Assembly (NCBI GenBank): GCA_036924285.1 | Contig: JAYKYS010000009.1 | Location: 3,038,001 to 3,102,000 of the forward strand | Source of the DNA: Asterella californica | Lineage: Eukaryota > Streptophyta > Marchantiopsida > Marchantiales > Aytoniaceae | DNA length: 64,000 bases | Reading direction: 5' to 3' | Part shown: piece after piece, positions 11,528 to 24,100 of the stretch | Position numbering within the stretch: the first letter of the stretch is position 1 | How the letters are laid out: each line of letters opens with the position of its first letter | Notes under the pieces: generated by a model | Told to the model about the DNA's origin: nothing | The model's input: only the letters and a program-made list of their open reading frames with translations | The model's database searches: none | Translations under genes and position numbers: made by a program

Positions 11528-12352
11528 TGTCTGGCTTGTCTCTCACTCAAGGGTCACATCTTGTGGCTTTGATGTGACCCTTGACTATAAACATTAACTA
11601 TAAGTCAAAAAATGCTAAGTTCATACCTTCACAAATCCATAAACTCAAACTAAATTTCTCCATTCTAACTATGTCTCTCAAGTCTTCACAGTCCCCCACA
11701 CTTATGATATCTCACACTCTCTCTCTATATTACTCAAATGTCATTACGATGATGTGAAGATAAGGATAAGGAGCTCTTGTCTACTCCTCTGTTTATTCAT
11801 TTTAGGTTTTTACTTTGGTAACTTTTGGTAACTCAATCGTATCTATTTTTACCGAGTTTACTAAGATATTATCTAAGATAAAGCACTTATCACATGAGCT
11901 TTTTCTCTTTTTGCATGAGCTTATTCCCTCAAGTCAACAACTTCTAGGAGGATTATAGAGTATTGCTAGAGAATCTCGAATTTCCACCTCTCTCTACACT
12001 ATGATTCACTAAAAAGGTGACATGTGGAATCTCTTATTGTTTTTTTTATGTCCACAAAGTCAATAACTTTAGTTCCACCACCAATATCAAGTCGAAAAAG
12101 AGATAAAAAGATATTTTCCACCTCATTGCTATCTTTTAAACAAGATGACAAGATAGTAGTGCTCACTATTTAGAAAATATCTGAATTCTGTCCAAAAGTA
12201 TAGCTAAGTTTAACCATAAATAACTTTAGCTAGTCATGACTAACTTGATACCTCCTCAAAGTACTTGGGAAGTAAATAAATATTCTCCACACTTAGTTAT
12301 AACTAATTCTTATTAATAGATAAACTTCTTATGTGTAACATAGGTCGTTACA
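11528..12352 (-). repeat. Old LTR related to the family C LTR
   Basis: On the minus strand it starts TGTAACGACC and contains TAGTTATAACTAAG. It ends GTGAGAGACAAGCCAGACA, which parallels the family C LTR end GTGAGAGACAGGCCGGCTTACA at 43494-43515. Its length (825 bp) is close to the 799 bp of element C. No tRNA primer site follows it and no matching target duplication flanks it, so it is a solo or truncated old LTR with approximate boundaries. It contains the hairpin at 11547-11584. Confidence 0.45.
11547..11584. other. Perfect hairpin, 14-bp stem
   Basis: The arms TCAAGGGTCACATC (11547-11560) and GATGTGACCCTTGA (11571-11584) enclose a 10-base loop. It lies inside the LTR remnant near its 3' end, where a folded R/U5 leader would be expected. 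Confidence 0.85.
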
Positions 12353-13099
12353 CCTCGCCAGACAAGCATATTTTCCAAAGATTATAGTTTTGACACGCTA
12401 TCATATCAGATTTGGATTTTCAAGTAGGAGCTAGACCACGACACGACATCCATCCTCTCTAAACATATGCATCATCCGATAATGGTTAATAATGTAACAA
12501 CCAAATCATCAGATTTGGTTGGTATCTCTGATGAATCAGAAATATCAATCAAAGAATGGACCGGCACGCATATCGTCTTGTCATCCTACCTCTCATCTTA
12601 GTCAACCTCATCCTCAAGTTTGCAACCTGATCGTCATCTTGAAATTGCAACCCTATCATGACTTTTCTTATATTCGTGTCGTCTTCTCTCTTTTGCAGCC
12701 TTCATCCATTTGCTTGTCTTGAGTCACCCCCTCTAAATCTACACATCTTTCAATATGCATCCAAAGACATAAGAATAAATCATCATACTTCAGAATCGTC
12801 TACCATATCACCTAGTTGAACCTCACCGTCGAGGTTTGTGCCTCTGGTGTCGTAATAGATATTACTCGTCATCACAATCATCACCATATACCATGATTGT
12901 CGCCCTCAATCTCAAACTGATACATGTCATTCTTTGTATCTATCTCCTCTCTTTTTTCAAAAAAATATCACATTTCTACAACCATAATCTTCAACCGCAT
13001 CCATTATTATATCGTCGTGCAATGATATCTTTTTCAAACATCATCCTCCCTTGCTTCTCTTCTCAAAATCTTTACAACCTCCCAAACATCATCCTCCCA
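12353..13099. other. Sequence between the LTR remnant and the family B remnant
   Basis: No clear homology is seen by eye. Position and strand suggest it is the eroded continuation of the minus-strand family B element, but frames are closed by many stops. Confidence 0.35.
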
Positions 13100-14278
13100 A
13101 CCCTAATCACCTTCAGCAATGGTTTTTTCTCTTATAAGCCATCCATACTTATCATCCTATACATGTAGTCTCGAGAACTACATCCACTCTCCTTCATCCT
13201 CAACTTATCTCTTGTCCTTGATGATGTCAATGATGACATCATGGACTTTCTTTGTAGCTACACCCAAAACTTCTTATGATATGATCCCAACCTTCACATA
13301 TTGAAAGTGCTCCTCCTAACCTTTCCTCACATTCGTCACCATCCTAATATATGTTTGTTGTTTGCTCGCAACCAGTTCACCCATGTCAACTGTTTGTTCT
13401 CCAATCATCTCCTCCGGTTGTGAAGGATCGTCCTCCATGTCAAATTTAGAAGAATAGTTTCATGTCAAACTTTCTCCTCCTAAGTTTGCTGCTCGGAAGA
13501 AGTCTCTTCCCGTCCTTTCTATTCCTTCTGCATCTTGGATGCAACATCCAACATGAACTCGTCAGACCTCACGTGCTCGTTCAAATCTTTTCTCTAAAGA
13601 TAATGATTAATCTCTTCCACCATAGCACCATAGCTTGTAGCTTCGATAGCTATAATTGCATGTATCATAAAGTAATCATTGACAAACTTCTTCATACCTC
13701 CTTTATCAACGTTGATTTGAAGGAGCATATACGTATTTTTGAATGCAACCTTGTGATCCTCCTAAGAAATAATCTCTCGTTGCAATCTTTTCATTGATGA
13801 TTAGTACATCACACCACATACATTGATGTACTCGAGCTATTTTGGATATAAGCTTCATCTCAATTGACGGCCATTAATCTCCAACCTAGTAACCTTAGCT
13901 TGCAGACCTTACATCTTTTACCGTAGGTCCTCGATGGTTGGATCCTCCTCCTCTACTATCACAATTGGAGGTTGAACCTCATATACTACATGAACTAGTG
14001 CGGTAGTAAATGATATTGATGTCGACCTCCTAATCCGTTCCTTAGTACGTTGATTTTTGACAATAACCTCAACTATTTCTTGCACAACCTCCTAGTTCCT
14101 TGTCAGTCCTTCTTCTTCCTCTCCATCCTCCAGGAGTAGTTCCGATCGCTCTTGCCATTTCTCATACGCAGCTTGAAGAAACAGCTCCGTCTTGTAGGTT
14201 TGCAAGGTTAACTCCTCCACCTGAGATAGTTGAGAGTATTGTCTTTCGAACACCCTTAATAGCTCTTGAGAATTTTGC
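13100..14278 (-). pseudogene. Ruined gag-protease fragment of a family B-type element
   Basis: Minus-strand translations in shifting frames parallel element B. At 14092-14270 the sequence reads RQYSQLSQ..ELTLQ..KTELFLQAA, matching B just after its gag stop (36938-37015). GGMKKFVND (about 13683) matches GGMKRLVND. VIIDIIKDKR (about 13199-13232) matches VIIDIIKRKR, and YGWLIRE (about 13107-13155) matches HGWLIRA at the protease. The last two are far closer together than in B, implying a deletion. There are many stops. It is cut at 14278 by the family C relative. It matters as an outgroup: it has Q where B has its first stop codon. Confidence 0.65.
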
Positions 14279-17200
14279 CTTGACATGGTATGAAGATAGG
14301 AAGAAGAGAAGTGGAGTGAGGACTCCAATAGATACTTGAAAAGTATTGACGAAGACCTTAATTGAAAGCTTTCTTCTTGATTAAAGTTACAAATAGTTAA
14401 TGATAGAGATAATTTACCTCAAACAAGGAGAGAAAGAGAAAATAAGGACTTACGTAGAGAGAGTGGAGAAATTAGAGTAGAAATTTTGAGTGGTTTTACG
14501 AAAAAATAGAGATGTAATAAAACCAACAATGATGAGCATTGAAGCAATGCTCACAAAGAACTTTATTGGAGGATTGAGGCCGAAGATTTGAACACAAGTG
14601 CAGTATGAGAGACCAACTTTGAAGGCTGATGCAATGAAGATCACAACCATGATAGAAGAGGAGACGACTTGCAATCAGTGAATGTTGGGACAACATCTTG
14701 GGATGTCCAAGTACCAAGCATGCTAACTCTGACATCTACGACTGTTCCGACTATACGGTTTCAAAATTTGACTTTGGTAGTTCATACTAGTGCGGTTACA
14801 TCCACTGTACCATCTAGATCTGCTACTCTCGGGATGAGTTGAAAAGTCCGACAAAATCTTTGACATGCTTGAAGATCAATATGATGAATTTGTTACAACA
14901 CCGTAATTCAAACGTTAGAGGGGCTCACGAGAATATGAGAACTATCAATCTAAAGGTGGACCACCGCAAGTAACTATATAAACCAAGGATGTTTTATGTT
15001 TGGAGGACCTCATTTCTAATGTAATTGTCTAAGTTGTAATGGTGGAATGACGGATGGAGCTTCAACTTCACAAGCAAGGACAAGGGTGTAGTCTGCATTG
15101 ATATCTTAGAACCAAGAGATGTACGAGAAGGTTTTCAATCTATAGAGCTGTTGGCTCAAGAGAGGAAGAGGAAGAGGACGTGTTTCGACGAGGAAAAACC
15201 TTTCGTGATGGAAGAGTCTCCAAGTCAAAATACTCGAAGTAGCAAATATTCTTCAAAGATCATAGCGAGATCGAAGAAACTAAGAAATGATGATTTCATA
15301 TTTTCGACAGCGCAATCAAAATATAATGTGCTGGAAGACGTGAGCAAGCAACGAGTAAACATTATTGTGGGACAGTTAATTGCTCTGAATCCTTCCGTGA
15401 TGAACTAACTTTGCAGCGGTCTAAGCTCTCGACGAGGTCGGAAGAAGAAGGTAAATCCTTCTACTGTTGATGTTAGTGCTTTAGACGGAGCCGCGGTGAT
15501 CGTTGCATCGCGGAAGGCGAAGGATGACAGTGAAGGAGAGATGTGCAACAAGGCATCAAAAGTATAGGCTCTTATTAATGAGAGAGATGTCTCAGATGTT
15601 CATGTCGATGAAAGATCCATAGAAATGTAATCTCGGAATGACTCAAGAGGAAGTTGGATCTAGTATCAATTTGTCCTTCTAGTATCACGGTTGGCATGGT
15701 TGATAGACAACGAGTTAGGTCATTGGGCGTGCAGGAGAGAGTTTGTGTGTCAATAATGGGAGTGTAGATAAATATGATATTGCAAATTTTGAAGGAGTCA
15801 AGTTACGAAATGTTACTCGAAGATCATGGCTTCGAGCAGTACATGCAACAAATAACTGACACAAAGGTTATTTACACATCGGACTGAATCACCACCTGAT
15901 CAAAGTTCTATTACTCAGAGATCAAGAAGAGTCGTCAGAATCATATCGAACCACATTTGACTATAAGGAGTTAGAAGTTATCGATACAATTTTCGACGTG
16001 GATATCAATTCTTCAGATTTGGAATCTGAATGTACATCGTTAGAGGAGGAGAGAGAAGAACGAAATGTGGGTGTGAATGACGTGGATATCAATTCTTCAG
16101 ATTTGGAATCTGAATGTACTAAATTTTCTTCCTCTGGAAGTGCGAAGAGATTGAGACAAAAAATCGTTGACTGAGGAGGTGGAGAGAAGAATTGCCACTT
16201 TACTTTATAGATCGAATGATACTAAAGAACAAAAGAGTCGGTTCAAATAGACTTTCGCAAATACATTCATGTATTTATATTTAATTACAAAGATATGAGA
16301 GATGTCACACTTGAGCAACATCGTATCGAGTTGAAGAAGGAGATCAAACTGATGCGACAGAAGCAACAGAGAGTGAGTCTGATCTGATAAAGGAAGAGAT
16401 CGAGAAGCTGCACACTACTGAGTTTATTTACGAGGTGGACCATTTTGAGCAAGTATCACTCATTGTGATCGTAAAGAAAAAAAATGACGAATTGAGAGTG
16501 TGTGTTGATTACAAAAAGCTCAATGTTGTCACCAAGAAGGATTATTATCCTCTACCTTTCATCGACAAGATCTTGGAAGAGATGGCTGAAAACAAATGGT
16601 ATAGCTTTGGAGATGGTTAGAGCGGTTATAACCAGATTGAAATTATGTCAGAACATCAACATTTGATTACTTTCACTACTACGTAGGGTATGTTTGCATT
16701 TCAAGTCGTGCCATTCGGTCTATGTAATGCTCTTGTACGTTTCAAAGGTTTTGAACAAAATGTTCAAACCTTTCTTAGAGAAGTTTGTGAGAGATTTTAT
16801 AGATGACTTTTGTGTTTACGGGAGTAAGGAAGCATTATGAGCACCTTGTGAAAGTCTTATAATGTTTAGATGCAGCAAAGCATATCATATCAAATGATTG
16901 AATTGCAATAGATCCAGAGAAGGTGCAGAAGATCTTAGAGCTCTTTTTTCTTAGTACTATCACTAGCTACGTCAATTTTTAAGTATGGTAGGATATTATC
17001 GAAGGTTTATGCTCTCGTTCTCACATAAAGCGTATGCTTTGACTATATATTTGAAGAAGGAGTAGATTACGTGTTGATTTTAAGAGATGAAGAAGTTCTA
17101 GCCGTATTTGAAGAATTGAAGAAAGCTCTTACTTCAACTCCAATATTGATTAAGTCTTATTGGAATAAATAGTTTATTCTATATACGGATGCTTCAAATA

Positions 17201-18924
17201 TAGCAGTAGGATGTACTTTAAGTCAGTATGATGTTGAAGACATAGATCATCCTATTGCGTATGCCGATCGGCAAATGATTAAGGTAGAGAGAAATTATTC
17301 TGTGACAAAAAGAGAAGGATTAGCAGTGATCTATGCTTTGAGAAAATGTTGACATTATCTCATAAGAGACAAGTTCATTGTCGTTATCGATCATAAGACA
17401 TTGAAGTACATCTTCAATAAACCTATGGTCGAAAAACGATTAGCAAGATGGAAGCTCTTATTGTCAAAGTACGCTATGAGCTTTACGATCAATCAGGAAA
17501 GAAGCACGCAAATCTACATTTGCTATCTAGAGCTTACAATGGTGATCAAGAGGAGTCGATGGATGACATCTTTATTGAAGAAGATTTGATGATCTTGATG
17601 AGCAATTCTATTATCTCAATAGAATATCAAGAAATTTGAGATTTTGTTAACAAATGTGTCTATCCAGACTAGATGCGGACTAGAGAGAAGAAAGCTTTGG
17701 TGAAGCGAAATCAACCCTACACGCTGTGGAAGATGTGTTGTTTTGTGAAGGAGTTGATGGAGTCTTGAGAAGAACTGCGAGCAAGGAGGAATCTCTACAA
17801 CTCATGGAAGAATTCCATGATGGTTCAATATGTGGAGGATATTTTGCAAGCAAGTTGATAGTCCACAAGATACTTCACGCATGATTTCACTAGAGGGGGT
17901 GTTTAGAGATTGCTTGACGTATTGTAAAACCTATGATGTTTGTCAAGCTTGCGCTATCAAATCTAGTGTTTCTACTCCTCTTAGGTCTATTTTGGTTGTT
18001 GGACCTTTCAAGAAATAGAGAATAGATTTTGTTGGACCTTTGAATCGCACCCCTTGCAAAAATAAGTATATTTTAGTGGCCACGTATTATCTTACAAAGT
18101 GGGTAGAAGCTAGACCTCTTGTAGCTATTGGAGAAGTTGAGGTGGATAGATTTCTCTATGAACCAAAAGACATACAAACCTAGTATGTCTTTTGGAGTTA
18201 GTTTCTAATAGGGGTTGAAAATTTGTGAGCAGTATGAATACTGCTATGTGCACACACTTCTCCATTCTCATAAGATTACTACTTCATATTAACAAAGTTC
18301 AAACGGTTTGGTAGAGACGACAAACTTTATCTTGTGTCGAATGTCAGCAAAAGATGCTGACATGGAAGAGGTCAAACACAACTGGGACAAGCATCTTCTT
18401 GCAGTTTTATGGGAGTATCGTACAATAGTGAAGACGTCTACAAGATATTCACTTTCAAGACGATGTATGGGTTAGAATCCAAATTACCAATTTAGTTCGA
18501 CTTAACCACCTTTCAGAGTTTGCAAGATGAATTGAAGAGAAATGGTGACCCAACAGCTGATAAAGAGAGAAGAGAAATCATGTTGGAGATGGAGGAGAAC
18601 AAAGACGATGCAACTCAACAAATTGAGATGGTTCAACTACAACAGAAGAAGAGCTATGACAAGCGCTTGGTGAAGAACAAAACGAAGTTATAACCACTTC
18701 AGAAGGATGAGTGGGTGATGTTATGGGATGCTATTAGACACAAGCGAGTTTAAAAGAAGATTATACGTCGCTATTTTGAACCTTTCATCATCTCCAAAAT
18801 GTGGAATAGTGACACCTTTGATCTTCAAGAACGGAGTAGAACATTCTTCGAATTAGTGAATCACGACAAGTCGAAGAAGTTTTATCAAGGTGATACTTCA
18901 CTCCGAGGACGGAGTGAAAATTAA
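14279..18924 (+). pseudogene. Ruined gag-pol of a family C-type element (C')
   Basis: It follows the 1608-codon gag-pol of element C nearly base for base, from the gag word TTGACATGGTATGA to the terminal CGGAGTGAAAATTAA, but with many stops and frameshifts. The 5' end (5' LTR, leader and start of gag) is missing. Remaining blocks are gag (14279-14640), a damaged zinc knuckle (about 14990-15035), the 15151-15408 open stretch, protease (about 15580-15830), RT (about 16430-16880), RNase H (about 17160-17540) and integrase (about 17800-18480). Compared with C it has an 82-bp tandem duplication at 15998-16120, a deletion of roughly 60-70 bp at about 16885 in RT, and an inverted-copy change at 18163-18195. 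It is inactive. Confidence 0.9.
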
Positions 18925-18938
18925 GTATGGGAGTAAAT

Positions 18939-20200
18939 GTCACACCACAAGTATCTCATTATTTGAGTGTTGTTTATATAAATTTTGTTAGGTATGACTA
19001 TCTTATAAGTTACTCTAGTCCGAAGATCCAAATCTAGAGTTATCAAAACTAAGCATAACTAGCTGAGATAGTTATAACTAAGTTGAGGAAACTATTAGAG
19101 GTTTCACTATGGCACTATGTGACAAGTGCGGAGCTCTAAATATACTTCTCAAAAGTATGTAATTTTGTTGACCATCGCTGATTGGATGCATGATAGAAAG
19201 TCATGCACAAATATCTAAAGATGCTCCTCAAAAGACATATTAGTTTGTTGTCGTCTTCCTACTGGATAGTATGAAAAGTTAACACTTTGGAAAAGCTAAA
19301 ATTGAAGAATCTCTTACTTTAGTAAAGTAGAACAAGTAATGTGTGTGCTATTCTTAAAGTCTCAGTAGCCATTAGAAGCTTTACTATTTTGGATTGCGTA
19401 TTTATCATGAGATAACGTAACTTAGTAAAAATTATCACTGTAAGAAGTTGTATAGTATATAAGGAGGAGTTGAGGGATGAAAATGACACTCATTTTCATG
19501 TCTATGAGTAAAGTGAGCAATGAAGACCTCGAGAGTCCTTGAGTATTATGAGATGTGATGTTAAGAGTGAGATCAGAACATGTTTGTAGGAATGATATTA
19601 GCAGAACGATGTGAGCATACTGATTAGAGAGTTGCATGAAGTGAGCATATAGCGATCCATGTGAAATTAATGAATGATAGTTGAGTCTGTGAGTGAGAGT
19701 GCCAAGTCATCAGTCCTCATGATGACCAATGAATGGTGCAAAAGATGTGCAACTTTATATTTCTCTATCTCTAGTATATAAAGAAGAAAAACGTCATTGT
19801 TAGACATATATTTTCAGTCTTCTTGGAAATACACACTTGTGAATATCCTTCCCCACGACATTGTATAGTGAATTTCGTTTTCTCTTATCAGAATACGTGT
19901 AAGTGTTATAAAAGTTTATTTTACTAAATTATTATAGAAAATTAATTCAATTTTTAAATATTATATATTACTCAGTCCCGGAGTAGCCAACTCGTCTGGA
20001 GAAAATCCATAAGTGAAGGGCGGCCTGCTGCGCTCCTTGGGGTATAAGTCCGGAGCCCTAGTTAGTTATATCGCGTCCTTTGCCGAGGACGTTAATTAAT
20101 ATTCTAACCTTTCTCGTCAAAAGGGTTAGAATATTAATTAACGTATCTCATGTACACTTCAGTGTACATCAGGTGAATATCTTCCGCCGTGAGTGTTGCA
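18939..20200 (+). repeat. 3' LTR of element C'
   Basis: It starts TGTCACACCACAAG, 14 bases after the gag-pol stop, exactly as in element C. Similarity to the C LTR runs to about 19640 and includes a TATATAAG box (19456-19463). The rest is unlike C but like window positions 1-346, and has a second TATATAAAG (19775-19783). I place the end at a TGCA (20200), giving 1262 bp against 799 bp in C, so this is a different LTR subfamily. Strong hairpins lie at 20091-20142 and 20151-20168. Confidence 0.7.
20091..20168. other. Two hairpins in the LTR tail
   Basis: GTTAATTAATATTCTAACC (20091-20109) pairs perfectly with 20124-20142 across a 14-base loop. TGTACAC (20151-20157) pairs with 20162-20168. The same two structures, less perfect, occur at about 235-320. 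Confidence 0.9.
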
Positions 20201-20358
20201 CTGAAAATGGTATAGACTTTGGAGAAAAGAAATAAAGCTGTCCATCATGGGTTTCGAAAGAGTTCTTTGTCATGCACATTTTGCATCGTAAATTGTCTTA
20301 TGCGGACCACAAATAAATGTTGACAAAGTTACATAGAATCGGAAGGCTATCTCGTCCT
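20201..20358. other. Spacer between LTR and LINE
   Basis: No features are recognised. It ends in the LINE target duplication (20359-20371). Confidence 0.5.
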
Positions 20359-20389
20359 AGCTAAACAAAACTTTTTTTTTTTTTTTTTT

Positions 20390-21187
20390 AATGAGGAAGG
20401 AGATGCAACTCCGTAAACTTTATTGCCCTATCCAAGTACAGAGGGTTCACCTCGGTCTTAACAAGACCGACCCCAATCGGGGTCTCCATCTTCGACAGCT
20501 TGTCGCTAAACCTAACTCTAAACCTCCCTCTAGTATACTCTCTCGTGATCTTCTTGGTGTAACTCTCGCGGATCCGCTTCGTCTTCGCCTTCTGGTGCTC
20601 GCTCCCACCGTACCTCGTCTTGGTATGCCAACTAATCGCCAGCACCTGATAGCAGTCCACCTCCCTAAGCGTGGCCATCTAATTATCGTGCGCAGAATCA
20701 AGAACGTACTCCTTCGATCTCTCCTTCGAGGTACGTTGATTCACAATTTCCTCGTGCAACAACGTTTTGATTCTGGTCTCTTTCTCCCTTCTTCTATGTC
20801 ACGATTGCATGATCTCTGGAGCTCGTGGTGTTCTCCAATCCGATCCTGTCAACGAGCGGAGTCGTAACTTCCCGTTCTCTCCTTCCGTCGATTCTCTCGT
20901 GGTTTTCACTCCGGATATGTCTCCCTCCTCCACTTTTGTGCATCGTGGCTTCACTGCGATCCATCATAGTTTGAATCGTCCTCTGCACCTGCTCCAGCCG
21001 TTGTCTGAGTTTTGCGTTGTCCGTTTTGAATCTGAGTTGGATCAGGACAGCAGTGTACGCGTTGTGAAGAGGAATTCGGATAGGAGTGTCCACAAATTTA
21101 TTTTCAAAGAGTTTTTTTGTTCCTTTCGTGCCAGATCGTCTTTAAAATCTCCACCGAGATGAACTGACTCGCTTCACGTTGTGGTTA
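20390..21187 (-). other. LINE 3' region
   Basis: This lies between the end of the recognisable ORF2 (zf-RVT segment) and the poly(A) tail. Short arginine-rich open stretches exist on the minus strand (20447-20701, 20794-21093) in different frames. I see no RNase H motif and treat it as 3' UTR, possibly with an eroded ORF2 tail. Confidence 0.5.
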
Positions 21188-24100
21188 TCACACCTCATCG
21201 AAGAAATGGAGGACGTCTCTCGGTTCTAACCTCTTGCCTTGCAGGCCGTTCGCGAGAGTGAGCCACTGTGTCCATTTTCGCTTTGCATATGGACATTCAA
21301 ACAGACAATGTGTAATGTTTTCATCCGTCCGGTCACATCTTCCGCATCGCGCCTGACATATCCCGGATTTCGATAGGCGCAAGGACGTCGGGAAGCCCTG
21401 GTGCAGTACTTTCCATAGCCACATTTTGTCTCTCTCGGCAAGCTGCGACGTCCATAAACGCTTCAACCTCTTCTTCCACTTCGTTCTTGCATCTTGACTC
21501 CCCCATCTGTCATTGAGCTTGTCTGTTCCGGAGGTTCTCTCAGTGCAGAGCATTCTCTAGACTTTCGTCGGTAGGGACCATCCATCGATCTTTTTGTTTC
21601 CCCATTCCCAGTACCAGATCTGTTCCTCTTCGAGTCTTCTTGATTCCTCGTTCAGCGTGAACGTTTCCAACCAGGTAATCGCCACCCTCACCATCTCATT
21701 TTCAGGGTTTGTCTCTTTTTCCGCCTCATTCCTGATCCACCTGCACATCTGCTCTATCGTGTGTAGCTTGTTCGCTTTGGCAATCTGTACTAACCTTGTC
21801 CTTGTGGCTTCGTCCAGCCTCCCCAGTGCTCTGTCCACTGCGATAGTCTTCAGTGCAGCGGTGTTTCTTCCTGTTACTCTCCTTCTTGGAATTTCACACT
21901 TCAGTGCCCCTGTCGCCGACAACCACGCTTGCATCATCGCTTTGAGTGACGGCATTTTTTGGATGTGCTTTACCTGCCCCGTGATCATGAGTTCTTGGGC
22001 CGTCCAGTTTAGCCCTCTGTCTCGTTTCTTTTTCTTTAGATGGGCCTCAATGATCATTTCCTCCGCCAAGTATATCCAGTCTTCCTCTTTGTTGCCCATG
22101 ATCTTCCCACATTGTACTAGCAGTGCTGCCCTACTCTGGTCACCAAACTGTATTATGTCCAGCCCTCCTTCCCCTTTGGTCTCTTGAATATCCTTCCATG
22201 CGATCAGTGGCACCTTCTTAGTTCCTTGTTTGATCTTTCCCATACAAATTCCCTGCATATCTGCTCCAGTCGCTCCGTGCCATATTTCGGAAGGGCGATT
22301 CCAGTAAACAGGTGGCTCGGCATCGCCTTGAGTATGTGCTTCACAATTATGAGTCTCCCTGCAAGGGACAATGTTCTGTAGGCCCAGTAGCTTAGTTTCT
22401 TACTAATTTTTTTTTCTATGTATTGCAGGTGTTCTCTCGGTCCTATTTTCCTCCCTATCGGGTAACCCAGGTATCTAATGACCTCTCCTGGCTCCGCAAT
22501 GTGACACCCGCTGCTCACCATCCATTGAGGGATCTCTGAAATTGCCATAGGGACAAGTGTCGACTTCCGAAGGTTCAATCTGACCCCCGATATTCTTTCA
22601 TACCACTGTATGGTTTCTTGGACCGCTTCGAAATTCCTTTCTGTTGCTCTTATATGTATGCCCTTGTCGTCCGCAAAGAGTTGGTGAAGAAGTGACTTGC
22701 CTTCGCAGATTTTGACCCCTTCTATTGTACCTTGCCTCTGTTTCTCATCTAGCATCGACATAAGTGGCACCGTCGCTATAGCAAACAGCAGGGGTGCTAG
22801 TGGGCACAATTGTCGTACTCTCCTTTCAAGGTTTATTTCCGCTGTGAAGTCCCCTTGCATGTGAATCTTGGAGGTCGCGTTCTCGATCAGGCCTTTTGTC
22901 AGTTTTATGAACATCGGATCTATGTTCATCGCTTCCATAGTTTCCCACAGGTAAGTATGGTTAACCCTGTCGTATGCCTTCTCGAAGTCGAGCTTGAGAA
23001 ACGCCGATGGTAGATGTTTGTGTTCGGCCCATTCTTGGCCCAGTTTGAAGGTTAGGATATTATCTGAGATGTTGCGCCCTTTGATGAAGCCTTTCTGACG
23101 GTTGTCGATTACTTCGGAGAGATCCACCTTCAATCTGTTCGCCATCACCTTCGCTATGAGCTTATATGCTATGTTCAGCATCGAAATCGACCTCCAATTT
23201 CGTAGTCGTTGGAGTTCTCCTTCTTTGGGTATTAATTTTATAACCCCTTGCTTCGCTTTCCAGGTGAGTTGCTGGGTGTGCCAAAAGCATTTGATCATCT
23301 CCTGGAGGTCTGTTTCCATCTCCCTGCCCATCGTCTTTAACGTCTCAGCCGTCATGCCGTCCAGGCCTGGTGACTTCTCTGCTTTCAGCTCCAGAATTGT
23401 GTGGTGGATTTCCTCATTCGACGGTACTTCTCTCAGTTTCCTGTTCTGCGGTTCGGTCATCCTCTTCTTGGTGAGACATAACGCTGCCTTTCTCAGGTAC
23501 GTCTCGTCCTCCACCTTTTGGTCTTTTTTAAATAGCTCCTGGTAGAATCTATGTAGCTCAGAGGTGATGTCTTCTCCTCTGGTTATCCACCTTCCTTCTT
23601 CTGTCTGTAGAGACATCATTGTTTCCTTGATCTGTTTCGCTCGTAGGATAGCGAAGAAATACTTCGACGGGGCGTCTCTCTCCCGTATCCACTTATGTCT
23701 GCTCCACCGTCTCCATCTTGTTGCCTGGCTGTGCTCCAAGCGTCTAATTTCCGTGGAGAGCACGCTCAGTCGGGCTTCGTTTTCAGCGGACTCTCCTGCC
23801 GCTAATAAGATGCGTAGCTTCTCCAGCTCTTTCACCTTTTCTTCCTCCTATCTTCTTTCCTGTTTGATGCTGTTTTCCCTCCGTGCTACCACCTGCTTTG
23901 TTGCTTGCCATTTGAGCTCCCACCTAATTCGAGGATCCTCGATCGTGTTGGCTGTTGCTACCCATGTATCCTTCATCCTTTGCAGTGTTTCTGTTCCCTT
24001 TAGCCGTTCTGGGTTCACTTTAAGGTACGATCTTCGTCTGACCTCTTCTTGTCCTTGGACAGATACAAGACATAGGATAATCGGGATGTGATCCGACATC

